DNA of 64,000 nucleotides from JAIROC01 sp031553535 (GTDB lineage: Bacteria > Bacteroidota > Bacteroidia > Bacteroidales > WCHB1-69), in assembly GCA_031553535.1 (NCBI GenBank), contig JAVBLM010000011.1, positions 1-64,000 of the forward strand. Direction: 5' to 3'. Every line of letters begins with the position of its first letter. Within the stretch, counting starts at the first letter, position 1. Shown here one piece after another: positions 55,889 through 64,000 of the stretch. A program made the position numbers and the translations under genes. The notes below the pieces were generated by a model. The model saw only the letters and a list, made by a program, of their open reading frames with translations, did no database searches and was not told where the DNA came from.

Positions 55889-56593
55889 TTAGTTCTGTTT
55901 TGCCGATTTCAGAGAAGCAAAAGCAAGAATCAATCCCAAGGCAATGCTTAATAATGCGGCAAATAAAACTTGCGAATCAGCAGGCAAAATAAAGGTTAAT
56001 GTATGAGCCGGAATCCAGAATAATGGAATGGTCTTTTTGAACACGAAATTCCATTGTGTTTTCCAATCCAGGTTGGGTAAGATATCTTTTACTTTGATAG
56101 GAGTAATTAAACTTTTTAAGCTACCATGATATTGATGAATATGCGTATCTGTTATTTTATGAACGGTCATAAATACAGGAGCAAAGCTTGTATTCATCAT
56201 CACACTGATACAAAAAGCTCCCAATAGCTTCCATCCGGTAAAGCTTTCACCCATGGCTGCTGCCAGTCCGTCCACTCCGATCTTTTCTACTGTTGATGGT
56301 ACTCCTGCTGCAAATACTTTCATTGCAAAAGCAATCCATACTCCTAACAATCCCCATACTATCATTTTAGGGAAGATACCGAAGCCATTTTTGTAATATA
56401 CACCTGATTTGATACGTAAGGCCAGCATTTCGCCAAAAGTAGCCAAAATAGCAAATTTGACAAACGCCATCACATAGGGGTATGCTCCGTTTAAACTTTT
56501 ATAGGTTTCAAATACGGAATCAAATAAAACAAAAGGTAATAAAAATAGAATAACAAGGATACATACTAAAATATCTGCTTTTTTCATTGTCAA
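55889..56593 (-). CDS. Conserved polytopic membrane protein
   Basis: A 234-residue protein with about five to six hydrophobic helices. The region WNFVFKKTIPLFWIPAHTLT near the C-terminus loosely recalls the Mpv17/PMP22 signature, but the match is too weak for a name. It is the last gene of the glycogen synthase-DUF4270-glmS run (9 nt after glmS). Function is unknown. Confidence 0.6.
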   Translation of the reverse strand: MTMKKADILVCILVILFLLPFVLFDSVFETYKSLNGAYPYVMAFVKFAILATFGEMLALRIKSGVYYKNGFGIFPKMIVWGLLGVWIAFAMKVFAAGVPSTVEKIGVDGLAAAMGESFTGWKLLGAFCISVMMNTSFAPVFMTVHKITDTHIHQYHGSLKSLITPIKVKDILPNLDWKTQWNFVFKKTIPLFWIPAHTLTFILPADSQVLFAALLSIALGLILAFASLKSAKQN

Positions 56594-56602
56594 GAATTTT
56601 AT

Positions 56603-58444
56603 TTATTCAACAGTTACTGATTTCGCTAAATTTCTGGGTTGGTCAACATTCTTACCACGCATGACAGCTACATGATAAGCCAATAATTGTAATGGAATTG
56701 TTGCCAGAAGAGGAACAAACATTTCTTCGGTTTCGGGAATTTCGATTACATAATCGGATAAATTCCTGACATCGGTATCACCTTCGGTAACAATGGAAAT
56801 AATTTTACCTTTACGTGATTTTACTTCTTGAATATTGCTCACGACTTTTTCATAAGTTCCTTTTATTGTAGCTATTACAACAACGGGCATATCTTCATCA
56901 ATCAGTGCAATAGGTCCGTGCTTCATTTCTGCGGCAGGATAACCTTCCGAGTGAATATAGGATATTTCTTTTAATTTCAAAGCACCTTCCAACGCAACGG
57001 GATAATTATAATTTCTTCCCAGGTATAAAGCATTATTAAATTTTTGCATATAGGACGCAATCTCTTTAATCATAGGATCTAATTGAAGGATAGCTTCTAC
57101 TTTTTTTGGAATATTTTCTAGTTCATTGATAATTTGCGCATATCTTGCCTTTGCAATTTTCCCTTTCCGCTTAGCTAAACATAATGCCATTAAAGTTAAA
57201 ACAGTTACTTGTGCGGTGAAAGCTTTTGTAGAAGCAACACCGATTTCAGGACCTGCGTGTGTATATGATCCCGCATGTGTAGCACGGGCAATGGAAGATC
57301 CTACTACATTGCATATTCCCAGAACAGTAGCTCCTTTTTGTTTGGCAAGTTCAACAGCAGCTAATGTATCAGCTGTTTCCCCTGATTGGGAAATTGCTAT
57401 TACTACGTCATCGCTGTAGATAATAGGATTTCTATACCTGAATTCAGAAGCATATTCCACTTCTACAGGAATACGGATCAAATCTTCAAACATATATTCC
57501 GCAACCAAACCTGCATGGTAAGATGTTCCACATGCAACGATGATAATACGTCTTGCACTGAGTAATCGCTCTTCATATTCGACAATTCCTCCTAGAGAAA
57601 CAATCTCTTTTTTGGAATTTAGGCGTCCGCGCATACTGTCGGCAATGGAGCGAGGCTGTTCAAAAATCTCTTTAAGCATGAAATGCTCATAACCGCCTTT
57701 TTCCAGTTCGGTAAGAGTCATTTCGAGTTTTTCAAGATAAGGTGTTCTTTTTTTATTTTTTATTGTTTTAACGCGAATATCATCTCCCTTGGTAAGGATT
57801 GCAATTTCTTCATCGTTTAAATATACTACTTTTTTAGTGTATTCTACCAATGCAGAGCCATCGGAAGCAATATAAAATTCATCTTGCCCGAATCCGATAA
57901 TTAAAGGACTGCCTTTGCGGGCAGCTACCAATGTATTAGGATCATCTATATCAATAACAATAATAGCATAAGTTCCAACAATCTGACTTAACGCAAGACG
58001 CACCGCTTCTGATAATTCTACATTCTCGTTTTTCTTAATATCTTCTATCAGGTGAATTAATACTTCCGTATCAGTTTCACTGGTAAATTGATGGCCCCGG
58101 TTTATTAATTCAGTTTTTAATAGTTGGTAATTTTCTATGATTCCATTATGGATTAGTGCTATTTTCTCATCGGAAGAAAAATGTGGGTGAGCATTTACAT
58201 CATTCGGTTCCCCATGGGTAGCCCAACGGGTATGTGCAATACCTATTTTGCCGGAAATATCTTTGCCTTTGCAATATTCCTCTAATTCGCTTACCTTGCC
58301 TTGACATTTATAGATATTAATTTTTTCATCATGCAAAAGTGCAATTCCTGCACTGTCATATCCACGATATTCTAAGCGATGTAATCCTTTCATAAGTATA
58401 GGATATGCATCTTTATTTCCAACATAACCTACTATTCCACACAT
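56603..58444 (-). CDS. glmS: Glutamine-fructose-6-phosphate transaminase (isomerising)
   Basis: A 613-residue enzyme making glucosamine-6-phosphate, the entry to peptidoglycan and LPS amino sugars. The N-terminal glutaminase starts MCGIVGYVG with the nucleophile C2; HTRWATHGEPN is the glutamine-binding loop. Two SIS domains follow, with ACGTSYHAG, SQSGETADT and the C-terminal KSVTVE. Full length. It has no visible upstream ribozyme, and the gap to the DUF4270 gene is only 15 nt, so it is expressed as part of the operon. Confidence 0.95.
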   Translation of the reverse strand: MCGIVGYVGNKDAYPILMKGLHRLEYRGYDSAGIALLHDEKINIYKCQGKVSELEEYCKGKDISGKIGIAHTRWATHGEPNDVNAHPHFSSDEKIALIHNGIIENYQLLKTELINRGHQFTSETDTEVLIHLIEDIKKNENVELSEAVRLALSQIVGTYAIIVIDIDDPNTLVAARKGSPLIIGFGQDEFYIASDGSALVEYTKKVVYLNDEEIAILTKGDDIRVKTIKNKKRTPYLEKLEMTLTELEKGGYEHFMLKEIFEQPRSIADSMRGRLNSKKEIVSLGGIVEYEERLLSARRIIIVACGTSYHAGLVAEYMFEDLIRIPVEVEYASEFRYRNPIIYSDDVVIAISQSGETADTLAAVELAKQKGATVLGICNVVGSSIARATHAGSYTHAGPEIGVASTKAFTAQVTVLTLMALCLAKRKGKIAKARYAQIINELENIPKKVEAILQLDPMIKEIASYMQKFNNALYLGRNYNYPVALEGALKLKEISYIHSEGYPAAEMKHGPIALIDEDMPVVVIATIKGTYEKVVSNIQEVKSRKGKIISIVTEGDTDVRNLSDYVIEIPETEEMFVPLLATIPLQLLAYHVAVMRGKNVDQPRNLAKSVTVE

Positions 58445-58459
58445 ATATTATTTCCGATT

Positions 58460-59806
58460 TTATTTATCAATGATTGTATAATTGATTTTCAATTGTAATC
58501 GTTTGTCAAGATCACTTGCAAGGGTAGGATGAGTGCCATACATTATTAGCCGTGAAAAATAGGTAGCACTTGGACTAACTAATAAATTTAACTGATAATT
58601 ACCCCCATCGCCATCTACCAACTTTTGAATATATTGCGTGATATTAAAACGATATTCCTTAGCGGTTTTATTATAACTTCCACCAAAATAATCACTCTTT
58701 TCATATCCTATTCCCAAGTAATAATCGGGAAGTAAATATCCTAATCCTGATACAGGGTCGGTGTACGATATAGTCATGGCACTTGGAGGGGAATAATTAG
58801 CCATAGCATCATCTTTATGAGAGATTACTAAAGCAGCACGATGGATAACAACCTTTTTATTTTCAAACATACTTTTTAAATAGGGGAAATTCAGTGCTAC
58901 TTTAAGCCCGGCACCGGCCTGTCCATATAGTAGGTCCGTTGCGCTTGTATAATTTCCGTTCAACTGTTCGCGTAGGTTTGATGTTGCATCTCCATAATCA
59001 AAATGGTTAACCGCTCCGAAATGGGCAGTTGAGTCATTCAAATTGAATGTATATTTAAGATTCTTTGCTTGTGAATTGCTATAGTATATTGTTAACTTCG
59101 ATTGAGAATGTGCCATGTTCAGTGATACTATACATCCATTTCCCGTTAATGCGTCTGCATCTATATAAAGGCCTTTAAAGTATTCCAAAAATGCTGCATC
59201 GCTGGAATAAACGCCGGATCCGGATTTTGAGATAAACTTATCGACAGCAAAATCTTTGTTCAACCGGACACGAAGATAGTAAGATGAGGAAGAAGTATCC
59301 TGTCTTACTGTTGGCCTCGGACTGATATATAGGTTGGAATTTTCTGTTAAGGAAATACCATTGTGATTAAGGGAAGATGCTGTATAATATTTTTCACTTT
59401 TAGACAAACCTTCGGTTAATTCATAAACGTTAAGCCGGAAAGAGTTAAGTGTATCCCCATAATAACCGGCATACATTAATGTCAAAACTAAAGAATCCAC
59501 TTCTACATCAGTCCCGAAATCCACAGAATAAGCAGATAAACGGAATTGGGTGTAAATTCCCGCTTGTGTTTTTCCAAAGATAGGATCATTAAGATATCCT
59601 AACATGTTAACCGACACATTTGATGTTATTAAACTATCGTGTAAAGCTGAATATGCAACAATTGTTGTTGTATCAAAATAATCGGTATTTAAATATTCTT
59701 CTTCAGGTTGGACTCCTAATCCTATAAGACCCGAATCTTCTTTACATGCAATAAAAACAACCGTACATGCAAGAAGGTATACAATGATATACGAAAACTT
59801 TTTCAA
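58460..59806 (-). CDS. DUF4270 lipoprotein
   Basis: A 448-residue lipoprotein; the lipobox is in VVFIACKEDSG (cysteine about residue 21). The body is beta-rich, with the DUF4270 pattern (ALHDSLITSNVSVNMLGYLNDPIFGKTQA near residue 55-85, split here from memory). Members of this family often stand between the short glycogen synthase and glmS in Bacteroidales. Their function is not known. The neighbourhood suggests a part in envelope or storage polysaccharide handling. Confidence 0.75.
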   Translation of the reverse strand: MKKFSYIIVYLLACTVVFIACKEDSGLIGLGVQPEEEYLNTDYFDTTTIVAYSALHDSLITSNVSVNMLGYLNDPIFGKTQAGIYTQFRLSAYSVDFGTDVEVDSLVLTLMYAGYYGDTLNSFRLNVYELTEGLSKSEKYYTASSLNHNGISLTENSNLYISPRPTVRQDTSSSSYYLRVRLNKDFAVDKFISKSGSGVYSSDAAFLEYFKGLYIDADALTGNGCIVSLNMAHSQSKLTIYYSNSQAKNLKYTFNLNDSTAHFGAVNHFDYGDATSNLREQLNGNYTSATDLLYGQAGAGLKVALNFPYLKSMFENKKVVIHRAALVISHKDDAMANYSPPSAMTISYTDPVSGLGYLLPDYYLGIGYEKSDYFGGSYNKTAKEYRFNITQYIQKLVDGDGGNYQLNLLVSPSATYFSRLIMYGTHPTLASDLDKRLQLKINYTIIDK

Positions 59807-59832
59807 GATATTTTTTGTTTAATAAACGTATA

Positions 59833-60630
59833 TTATACAATAGTATTGTACAATTCAATATAATCTTCCGCATATTGTTCTTCTTTATGCTTGAAGTACG
59901 GTTTCTTGGTGCTTTCAATATAAGAATGGATATCTTCACTTACATCTTTATGAGAGATAACTGCAGCGTCGGAATAATCGATAGCCAGTTTGGTAGTGGA
60001 TTCAAATGTTGCCTGTTTATATAAAGCCGCATCTTGCTGGGGAATACCTGATGATTTGAGCTTCGCAGAAAAAGAGCGGAATGTCTTGTCAAAAGAATCA
60101 TTATAAATGGAATATATGATTTTAGAATTGGCAAATAAAGGATTGTCAACGTAAATCTTTTTTATGAATACTGGAATCAGGCAGGATATCCATCCATGAC
60201 AATGAATAATATCCGGGCTCCAGCCCAGGTTCTTTACCGTTTCAATAACTCCACGAGCGTAAAAAATAGCACGTTCGTCATTATCCGGGAGAAATTTTCC
60301 CGTTTTATCATGCATTAGCATTTTACGTTTAAAATACTCCTCACTGTCAATAAAGTAGGTTTGCATACGAATAGACTGAATGGATGCGACTTTGATAACC
60401 AGTGGATGGTCGTTGTCATCAATAATAATGTTTTGTCCTGACAAACGAATCACTTCATGTAATTGGTTTCTACGTTCATTAATCAAACCATAACGGGGCA
60501 TGAATGTTCTTATGTCTATTCCTTTTTCCTGGATGCTTTGAGGAAGATATCTGCCTATAATCGACATGTATGAAGTTTCCAAATATGGCGTAATCTCCTG
60601 GTTTACAAAAAGTATCCTTTGTGCTGACAT
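59833..60630 (-). CDS. Glycogen/starch synthase, GT5 catalytic domain only
   Basis: A 265-residue protein matching the N-terminal GT5 half of glycogen synthase: ILFVNQEITPYLETSYMS, then VIHCHGW-like DIIHCHGWISCLIPVF. Full GlgA has about 470-500 residues; this one stops before the C-terminal GT1 half. The short form is usual in Bacteroidota, so it is not a truncation of this copy. Whether it alone polymerises ADP- or UDP-glucose is unclear. First gene of the operon, with a -7 box at 60662. Confidence 0.75.
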   Translation of the reverse strand: MSAQRILFVNQEITPYLETSYMSIIGRYLPQSIQEKGIDIRTFMPRYGLINERRNQLHEVIRLSGQNIIIDDNDHPLVIKVASIQSIRMQTYFIDSEEYFKRKMLMHDKTGKFLPDNDERAIFYARGVIETVKNLGWSPDIIHCHGWISCLIPVFIKKIYVDNPLFANSKIIYSIYNDSFDKTFRSFSAKLKSSGIPQQDAALYKQATFESTTKLAIDYSDAAVISHKDVSEDIHSYIESTKKPYFKHKEEQYAEDYIELYNTIV

Positions 60631-60661
60631 ATTGTTTCTCCTAAAAAATTTTAATACTATG

Positions 60662-60669
60662 CAAAGGTA
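60662..60669 (-). promoter_or_regulatory. -7 box for the glycogen synthase-glmS operon
   Basis: CAAAGGTA on the + strand is TACCTTTG on the minus strand, 32 nt before the ATG at 60630. Confidence 0.6.
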
Positions 60670-60821
60670 CGAAAAAAACCGATGCGAAATTTTTTTCCAC
60701 TATAATTTAATGTAAAAGCGAAACAAAGGGTTGTTTATTTCTTTTTTTTTGCTTTCTTTGCATCTTAAAATTCTTCTATCCCTACTTTTTTGTATGTTCT
60801 TAATAATAAAGCGAATAAAAC

Positions 60822-63800
60822 ATGTATGAAATAAAAAATCATCCTATATTAGATAATAAAGAAGGAGAACCGGTAATATTTTTGTATAATGGAAAAGAAA
60901 TTCACGGAGAGAAGGGATATACGATTGCAGCGGCATTGCACCGGGCGGGTTATCCTGTACACAGCAAAAGTGTTTCTTCCCGTGAACGGAGTTTAGCCTG
61001 TGGCATTGGAAAATGTGGAGCCTGTGAAATGTTGGTAGATGGTGTTGTACGCCGTATTTGTATCACAAACGTAGATGGTGTTAAGGAAGTGAAGGAAATT
61101 CCGGAGGATTATCAGCCTCAACCATACGAAAACCCTCAGACAATATTAAAAATCCATAAGACAACGGTGCTAATTGTAGGGGCAGGGCCTGCCGGTTTGG
61201 CTTGTCGTGAGAAATTGAATGAGTTTAATATTCCCAACCTCGTTGTTGACAACAATGCAGTGATAGGGGGGCAATTCAATATGCAGACCCATCAGTTCTT
61301 CTTTTTTGAAAAAGAGAAGAAATATGGAGGAATGCGTGGGTTCGATATTGCAAAAACATTAGCAGGAGATAATCACGAAGGGATTATACTCAATTCTACA
61401 GTATGGGATATATTGGAGGGAAAACGTGTTGCATTAAAGAATATCAATTCACAGGAGATCTTCTATATTGATGCGGAGTATATTGTGATAGCTTCCGGTG
61501 CCGTTCCATTTACACCAAGCTTTGAGAATGATGATATTCCGGGAGTATATACCGCTGCGGTTTTTCAGAAAATGATGAACCAGGAATATACATTACTGGG
61601 GAAGAATATACTTACTGTAGGAGCCGGGAATATTGGTTATTTAACCTCTTATCAAGGCATGCAGGCAGGTGCTAACATTAAAGCAATTATAGAGGCACAA
61701 CCATGTGAAGGGGGATTTCCCGTTCAAGCAAATCGGATACGCCGGTTAGGTATTCCGATTATGACATCTCATATTTTATTGAAAGCAATACCCAATAAAA
61801 CAAACGATGGTGTTGTAGGAGCGATAATCGCAGAATGCAAAGACTTTAAGCCTGTTCCGGGTACGGAAAAAATGATTGACGGGATCGATCTTATAAATAT
61901 CTGTACGGGATTGGTCCCTGATAATCAATTGCTCATTAAAGGGAAGGAAATATTCGGGGCTAATACATATGGAATAGGAGATTCTATCCGTATTGGCGAA
62001 GGCACCAGTGCTGTTGTCCGGGGAACTCAAGCGGCATACGAAATTGCCCAGGCAATAGGCATCCGGTTCAATTATGATAATTATTTGGCAATATCCAAGG
62101 AATATATCGATTCACAACAACATCCCATTCGTATTTTGGAAAAACCTGCTTTGCCGGATGAAGAGCGAATGAAAACCAAAGGGTTTGTACAAATAGATTG
62201 TCTGTACGGTTTTGCATGTAATCCGTGTTCTTTTGCATGCCAGTATGGAGCCATATCAAAATCAAGTACTTCTACAGTTCCTTCTGTTGATTACAGTAAG
62301 TGTATCGGGTGTATGGAATGTGTTTACCAATGTCCTGGTTTGGCTATATTCGGTTATAATATAGAGAAAAACCAACTGTTCCTGCCGGTAGAATACCATG
62401 TTGAAGAAGGGTCTGATGTCTTTCTTGTTGATAATAACGGACGGAAAGTAGGAGAAGGAATTATTGAGAAAGTTCTTAGAAAGAAAAACAAGACAAATGT
62501 TGTCCGTGTTAAAACAACCTCTATTTCAGGGATGGAATTGACACAGGCAAGGGGTTTTATTGTTAAGTCATCTTATCCTGAACCGTTATCTTTTAAAACG
62601 GCTCCGGAAATAGAAGGGCAGGCATTCGTTTGTCATTGCGATGATATTACGATTGATGAATTACTTACAACAATCGGGGATCGTCCCTTTATCTCTGTTG
62701 ATGAGTTGAAGCATATCACCCGTTTGGGAATGGGCCCTTGCCGGGGGAAACGTTGTATTCCCCGGGTAAAACAATTGCTGTGTTCTTATGGGATTGATGT
62801 TTTGGGAGAAGCAACCCCTCGCGGACCTCTTTCCAATCAGGTTTCGCTGGGAGATTTATATAATCTGAAAGCAAAAGAGGCGTTTGTTATAGGCGAAGGA
62901 AGGGCAGCTAAAAGGATAGACACAGAAGTTCTGATTGCTGGAGGAGGTATTGCAGGGAGTGCATTGTTGCGTTACTTTGCTCAGGCAGGGATGAAGCCGG
63001 TACTTGTTAATTCGGGAAGGGGGTCTTCCTGGAGGAATATCGCCGGAGGACGGCCTGCATTCTCAAACCCTGATATTTCGGATATTGCAAGGCATAATCT
63101 ACAAATATTTAAGGAAATACAAGGTGTACACGATATTCATTTCAAACCTACCCGTTATGTGAATTTGATACATGATGAGGATACTTATAAGGCATTGGAT
63201 GCATCCCGTGCGTGGAGTGATGCGTATATGGTAGATATAAAGGATTTCAAAAAAGAAGTGTCGCCCTTATGGAGTGAAAAGTCCGGGAATTATTCCCATG
63301 CATTAATAACCAACGGCTGCTGGCAGGCATCGCCGGGACGTACGATTGATTTTATCCGTGATCTTGGAATAAGGAGCGGAGGTATGGTTTTGGAAGACTG
63401 TAAGCTGCTTGAGGTAAGGAAACAGGGGAGTAAATACCATGCCCTGGTACTTACCCATCAGGAAGAGTATATAGAGTATTGCTGTACCCACTTTGTAAAT
63501 GCACTGGGGAATAATGCGGAAGAGTATGCAAATATGCTTCATATAGAGACGGGTTTGTTTCCTGTAAGGCATCAGGCGTTTATTACACAACGTTTACCTT
63601 TGATGGGAAAAGAGGGAGATGCTTTGGATATGATTATTGATCGTCGTCATTATAAAGGATTCTCAGCGGTTTACGGACAACAATTGAAAGAAACGGGACA
63701 AATTATCGGGTGTGCATCTCCGGCTTCCGATCCCAATCAAGCGGGAGCTAATCTGAAAGCAAATACGAAAGATTTTATCGAAATAGTCTCCGAAGTGTTC

Positions 63801-64000
63801 TCGGATTGGATACCTAACCTGTCGGGGGTTGCTTTCCAGGCATTTTGGGCAGGGTATTATGTTGAGCCCCGCTATATTGTAGACCCTGATTTGGGATTAC
63901 TTATCGGATTAAGGGGGCATGGATTCATGCTGGGGCAGTATCTGGCAAAGATTTATGTTGATAAGTTGTTAGGCAGGGAAGTTCCTGCTTATATGGATGA
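60822..64000 (+). CDS. Fused iron-sulfur flavoprotein dehydrogenase (HcnABC/sarcosine-oxidase-like), partial
   Basis: At least 1059 residues; the reading frame is open to the window edge. Domains in order: a 2Fe-2S ferredoxin (C60, C65, C68, C80); an FAD-binding oxidoreductase with VLIVGAGPAGLAC (about 115) and a second nucleotide fold VGAGNIGYL (about 265); two ferredoxin-type clusters, CNPCSFACQYG (about 465) and CIGCMECVYQCPG (about 493); a BFD-like 2Fe-2S domain with CHCDD and GPCRGKRC (about 604-650); then a DAO-type FAD domain with VLIAGGGIAGSALL (about 703). The parts correspond to the separate HcnA, HcnB and HcnC (or opine/hydroxyproline dehydrogenase) subunits. The substrate is probably an amino acid with a secondary amine. 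The start ATG at 60822 follows a pyrimidine-rich leader with a weak TTTCTTTG box (60753). Confidence 0.82.
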   Translation, partial: MYEIKNHPILDNKEGEPVIFLYNGKEIHGEKGYTIAAALHRAGYPVHSKSVSSRERSLACGIGKCGACEMLVDGVVRRICITNVDGVKEVKEIPEDYQPQPYENPQTILKIHKTTVLIVGAGPAGLACREKLNEFNIPNLVVDNNAVIGGQFNMQTHQFFFFEKEKKYGGMRGFDIAKTLAGDNHEGIILNSTVWDILEGKRVALKNINSQEIFYIDAEYIVIASGAVPFTPSFENDDIPGVYTAAVFQKMMNQEYTLLGKNILTVGAGNIGYLTSYQGMQAGANIKAIIEAQPCEGGFPVQANRIRRLGIPIMTSHILLKAIPNKTNDGVVGAIIAECKDFKPVPGTEKMIDGIDLINICTGLVPDNQLLIKGKEIFGANTYGIGDSIRIGEGTSAVVRGTQAAYEIAQAIGIRFNYDNYLAISKEYIDSQQHPIRILEKPALPDEERMKTKGFVQIDCLYGFACNPCSFACQYGAISKSSTSTVPSVDYSKCIGCMECVYQCPGLAIFGYNIEKNQLFLPVEYHVEEGSDVFLVDNNGRKVGEGIIEKVLRKKNKTNVVRVKTTSISGMELTQARGFIVKSSYPEPLSFKTAPEIEGQAFVCHCDDITIDELLTTIGDRPFISVDELKHITRLGMGPCRGKRCIPRVKQLLCSYGIDVLGEATPRGPLSNQVSLGDLYNLKAKEAFVIGEGRAAKRIDTEVLIAGGGIAGSALLRYFAQAGMKPVLVNSGRGSSWRNIAGGRPAFSNPDISDIARHNLQIFKEIQGVHDIHFKPTRYVNLIHDEDTYKALDASRAWSDAYMVDIKDFKKEVSPLWSEKSGNYSHALITNGCWQASPGRTIDFIRDLGIRSGGMVLEDCKLLEVRKQGSKYHALVLTHQEEYIEYCCTHFVNALGNNAEEYANMLHIETGLFPVRHQAFITQRLPLMGKEGDALDMIIDRRHYKGFSAVYGQQLKETGQIIGCASPASDPNQAGANLKANTKDFIEIVSEVFSDWIPNLSGVAFQAFWAGYYVEPRYIVDPDLGLLIGLRGHGFMLGQYLAKIYVDKLLGREVPAYMD

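Noticed and set aside
58444..58459. glmS ribozyme
   Set aside because: Only 15 nt separate glmS from the upstream gene, too short for the ribozyme, which is also not known from this phylum.

Overview
The window is almost entirely bacterial and reads as a chromosome segment of a Bacteroidales species (phylum Bacteroidota). The evidence is AT-rich coding DNA with TAnnTTTG-type -7 promoter boxes in front of most transcription units (repeatedly TATCTTTG, TATTTTTG or TACCTTTG), two secreted proteins with type IX secretion (T9SS) C-terminal sorting domains, a DUF4270 lipoprotein, a FeoA-FeoB fusion, an OstA-like protein, and a short GT5-only glycogen synthase next to glmS. The first ~1.3 kb looks different. 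It carries a decayed insect-type non-LTR retrotransposon end on the minus strand and tRNA-headed SINE-like sequence, so the left end is probably host (insect) DNA joined to symbiont DNA, either by misassembly or, less likely, by a real insertion. This points to an insect-associated bacterium.

Layout. 1-1.4 kb: eukaryotic repeats; 1.5-1.6 kb: a perfect 26-bp inverted repeat. 1.7-9.9 kb: one giant T9SS surface protein (2745 aa). 10.5-12.1 kb: NhaD Na+/H+ antiporter, followed by a 42-bp hairpin tandem array. 13.1-15.8 kb: ferrous iron uptake (FeoAB plus a Cys-rich FeoB partner). 15.9-18.5 kb: upp, maf and rocD. 19.4-23.5 kb: a topoisomerase B subunit, ruvB, pssA and rfbC in one direction, converging on wecB and an O-antigen ligase/polymerase (23.5-25.9 kb, minus). 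26.3-28.6 kb: a BASS-type transporter and a PlsC-like acyltransferase, then a second hairpin array. 29.6-32.6 kb: ugd, a UbiA prenyltransferase and ung. 32.8-35.9 kb: envelope genes (small lipoprotein, beta-barrel protein, OstA-like protein, gmhA). 36.2-39.7 kb: a compact sulfur module, dsrC - dsrM-like - dsrK-like - cysteine desulfurase. 40.2-40.9 kb: rplU-rpmA, flanked by a perfect 45-bp inverted repeat and MITE-like intergenic DNA. 41.6-49.1 kb (minus): trmN6, mfd, an NlpC/P60-like protein, a lipoprotein and a PpiD-like foldase. 49.4-50.3 kb: threonine dehydrogenase, then the third hairpin array. 51.4-54.1 kb (minus): MsbA-like ABC exporter and a lipoprotein. 54.4-55.7 kb: a BspA-like LRR T9SS protein. 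55.9-60.6 kb (minus operon): glycogen synthase, DUF4270, glmS and a membrane protein. 60.8 kb to the end: a very large fused iron-sulfur flavoprotein that runs out of the window.

The most unusual signals are not single genes. Three intergenic arrays (12.1, 29.0 and 50.7 kb) are built of 41-42-bp units, each centred on a small hairpin. Stem bases change in compensating pairs between units, and arrays 1 and 3 share a 25-bp identical core in opposite orientation. A second, dispersed family (AAGTTACGCAAG-like, with GATAAAATCGATAAA-like partners) occupies the same kinds of gap. The dsrCMK-desulfurase cluster without dsrAB and the single-chain HcnABC-like flavoprotein are the most interesting enzymatic finds.
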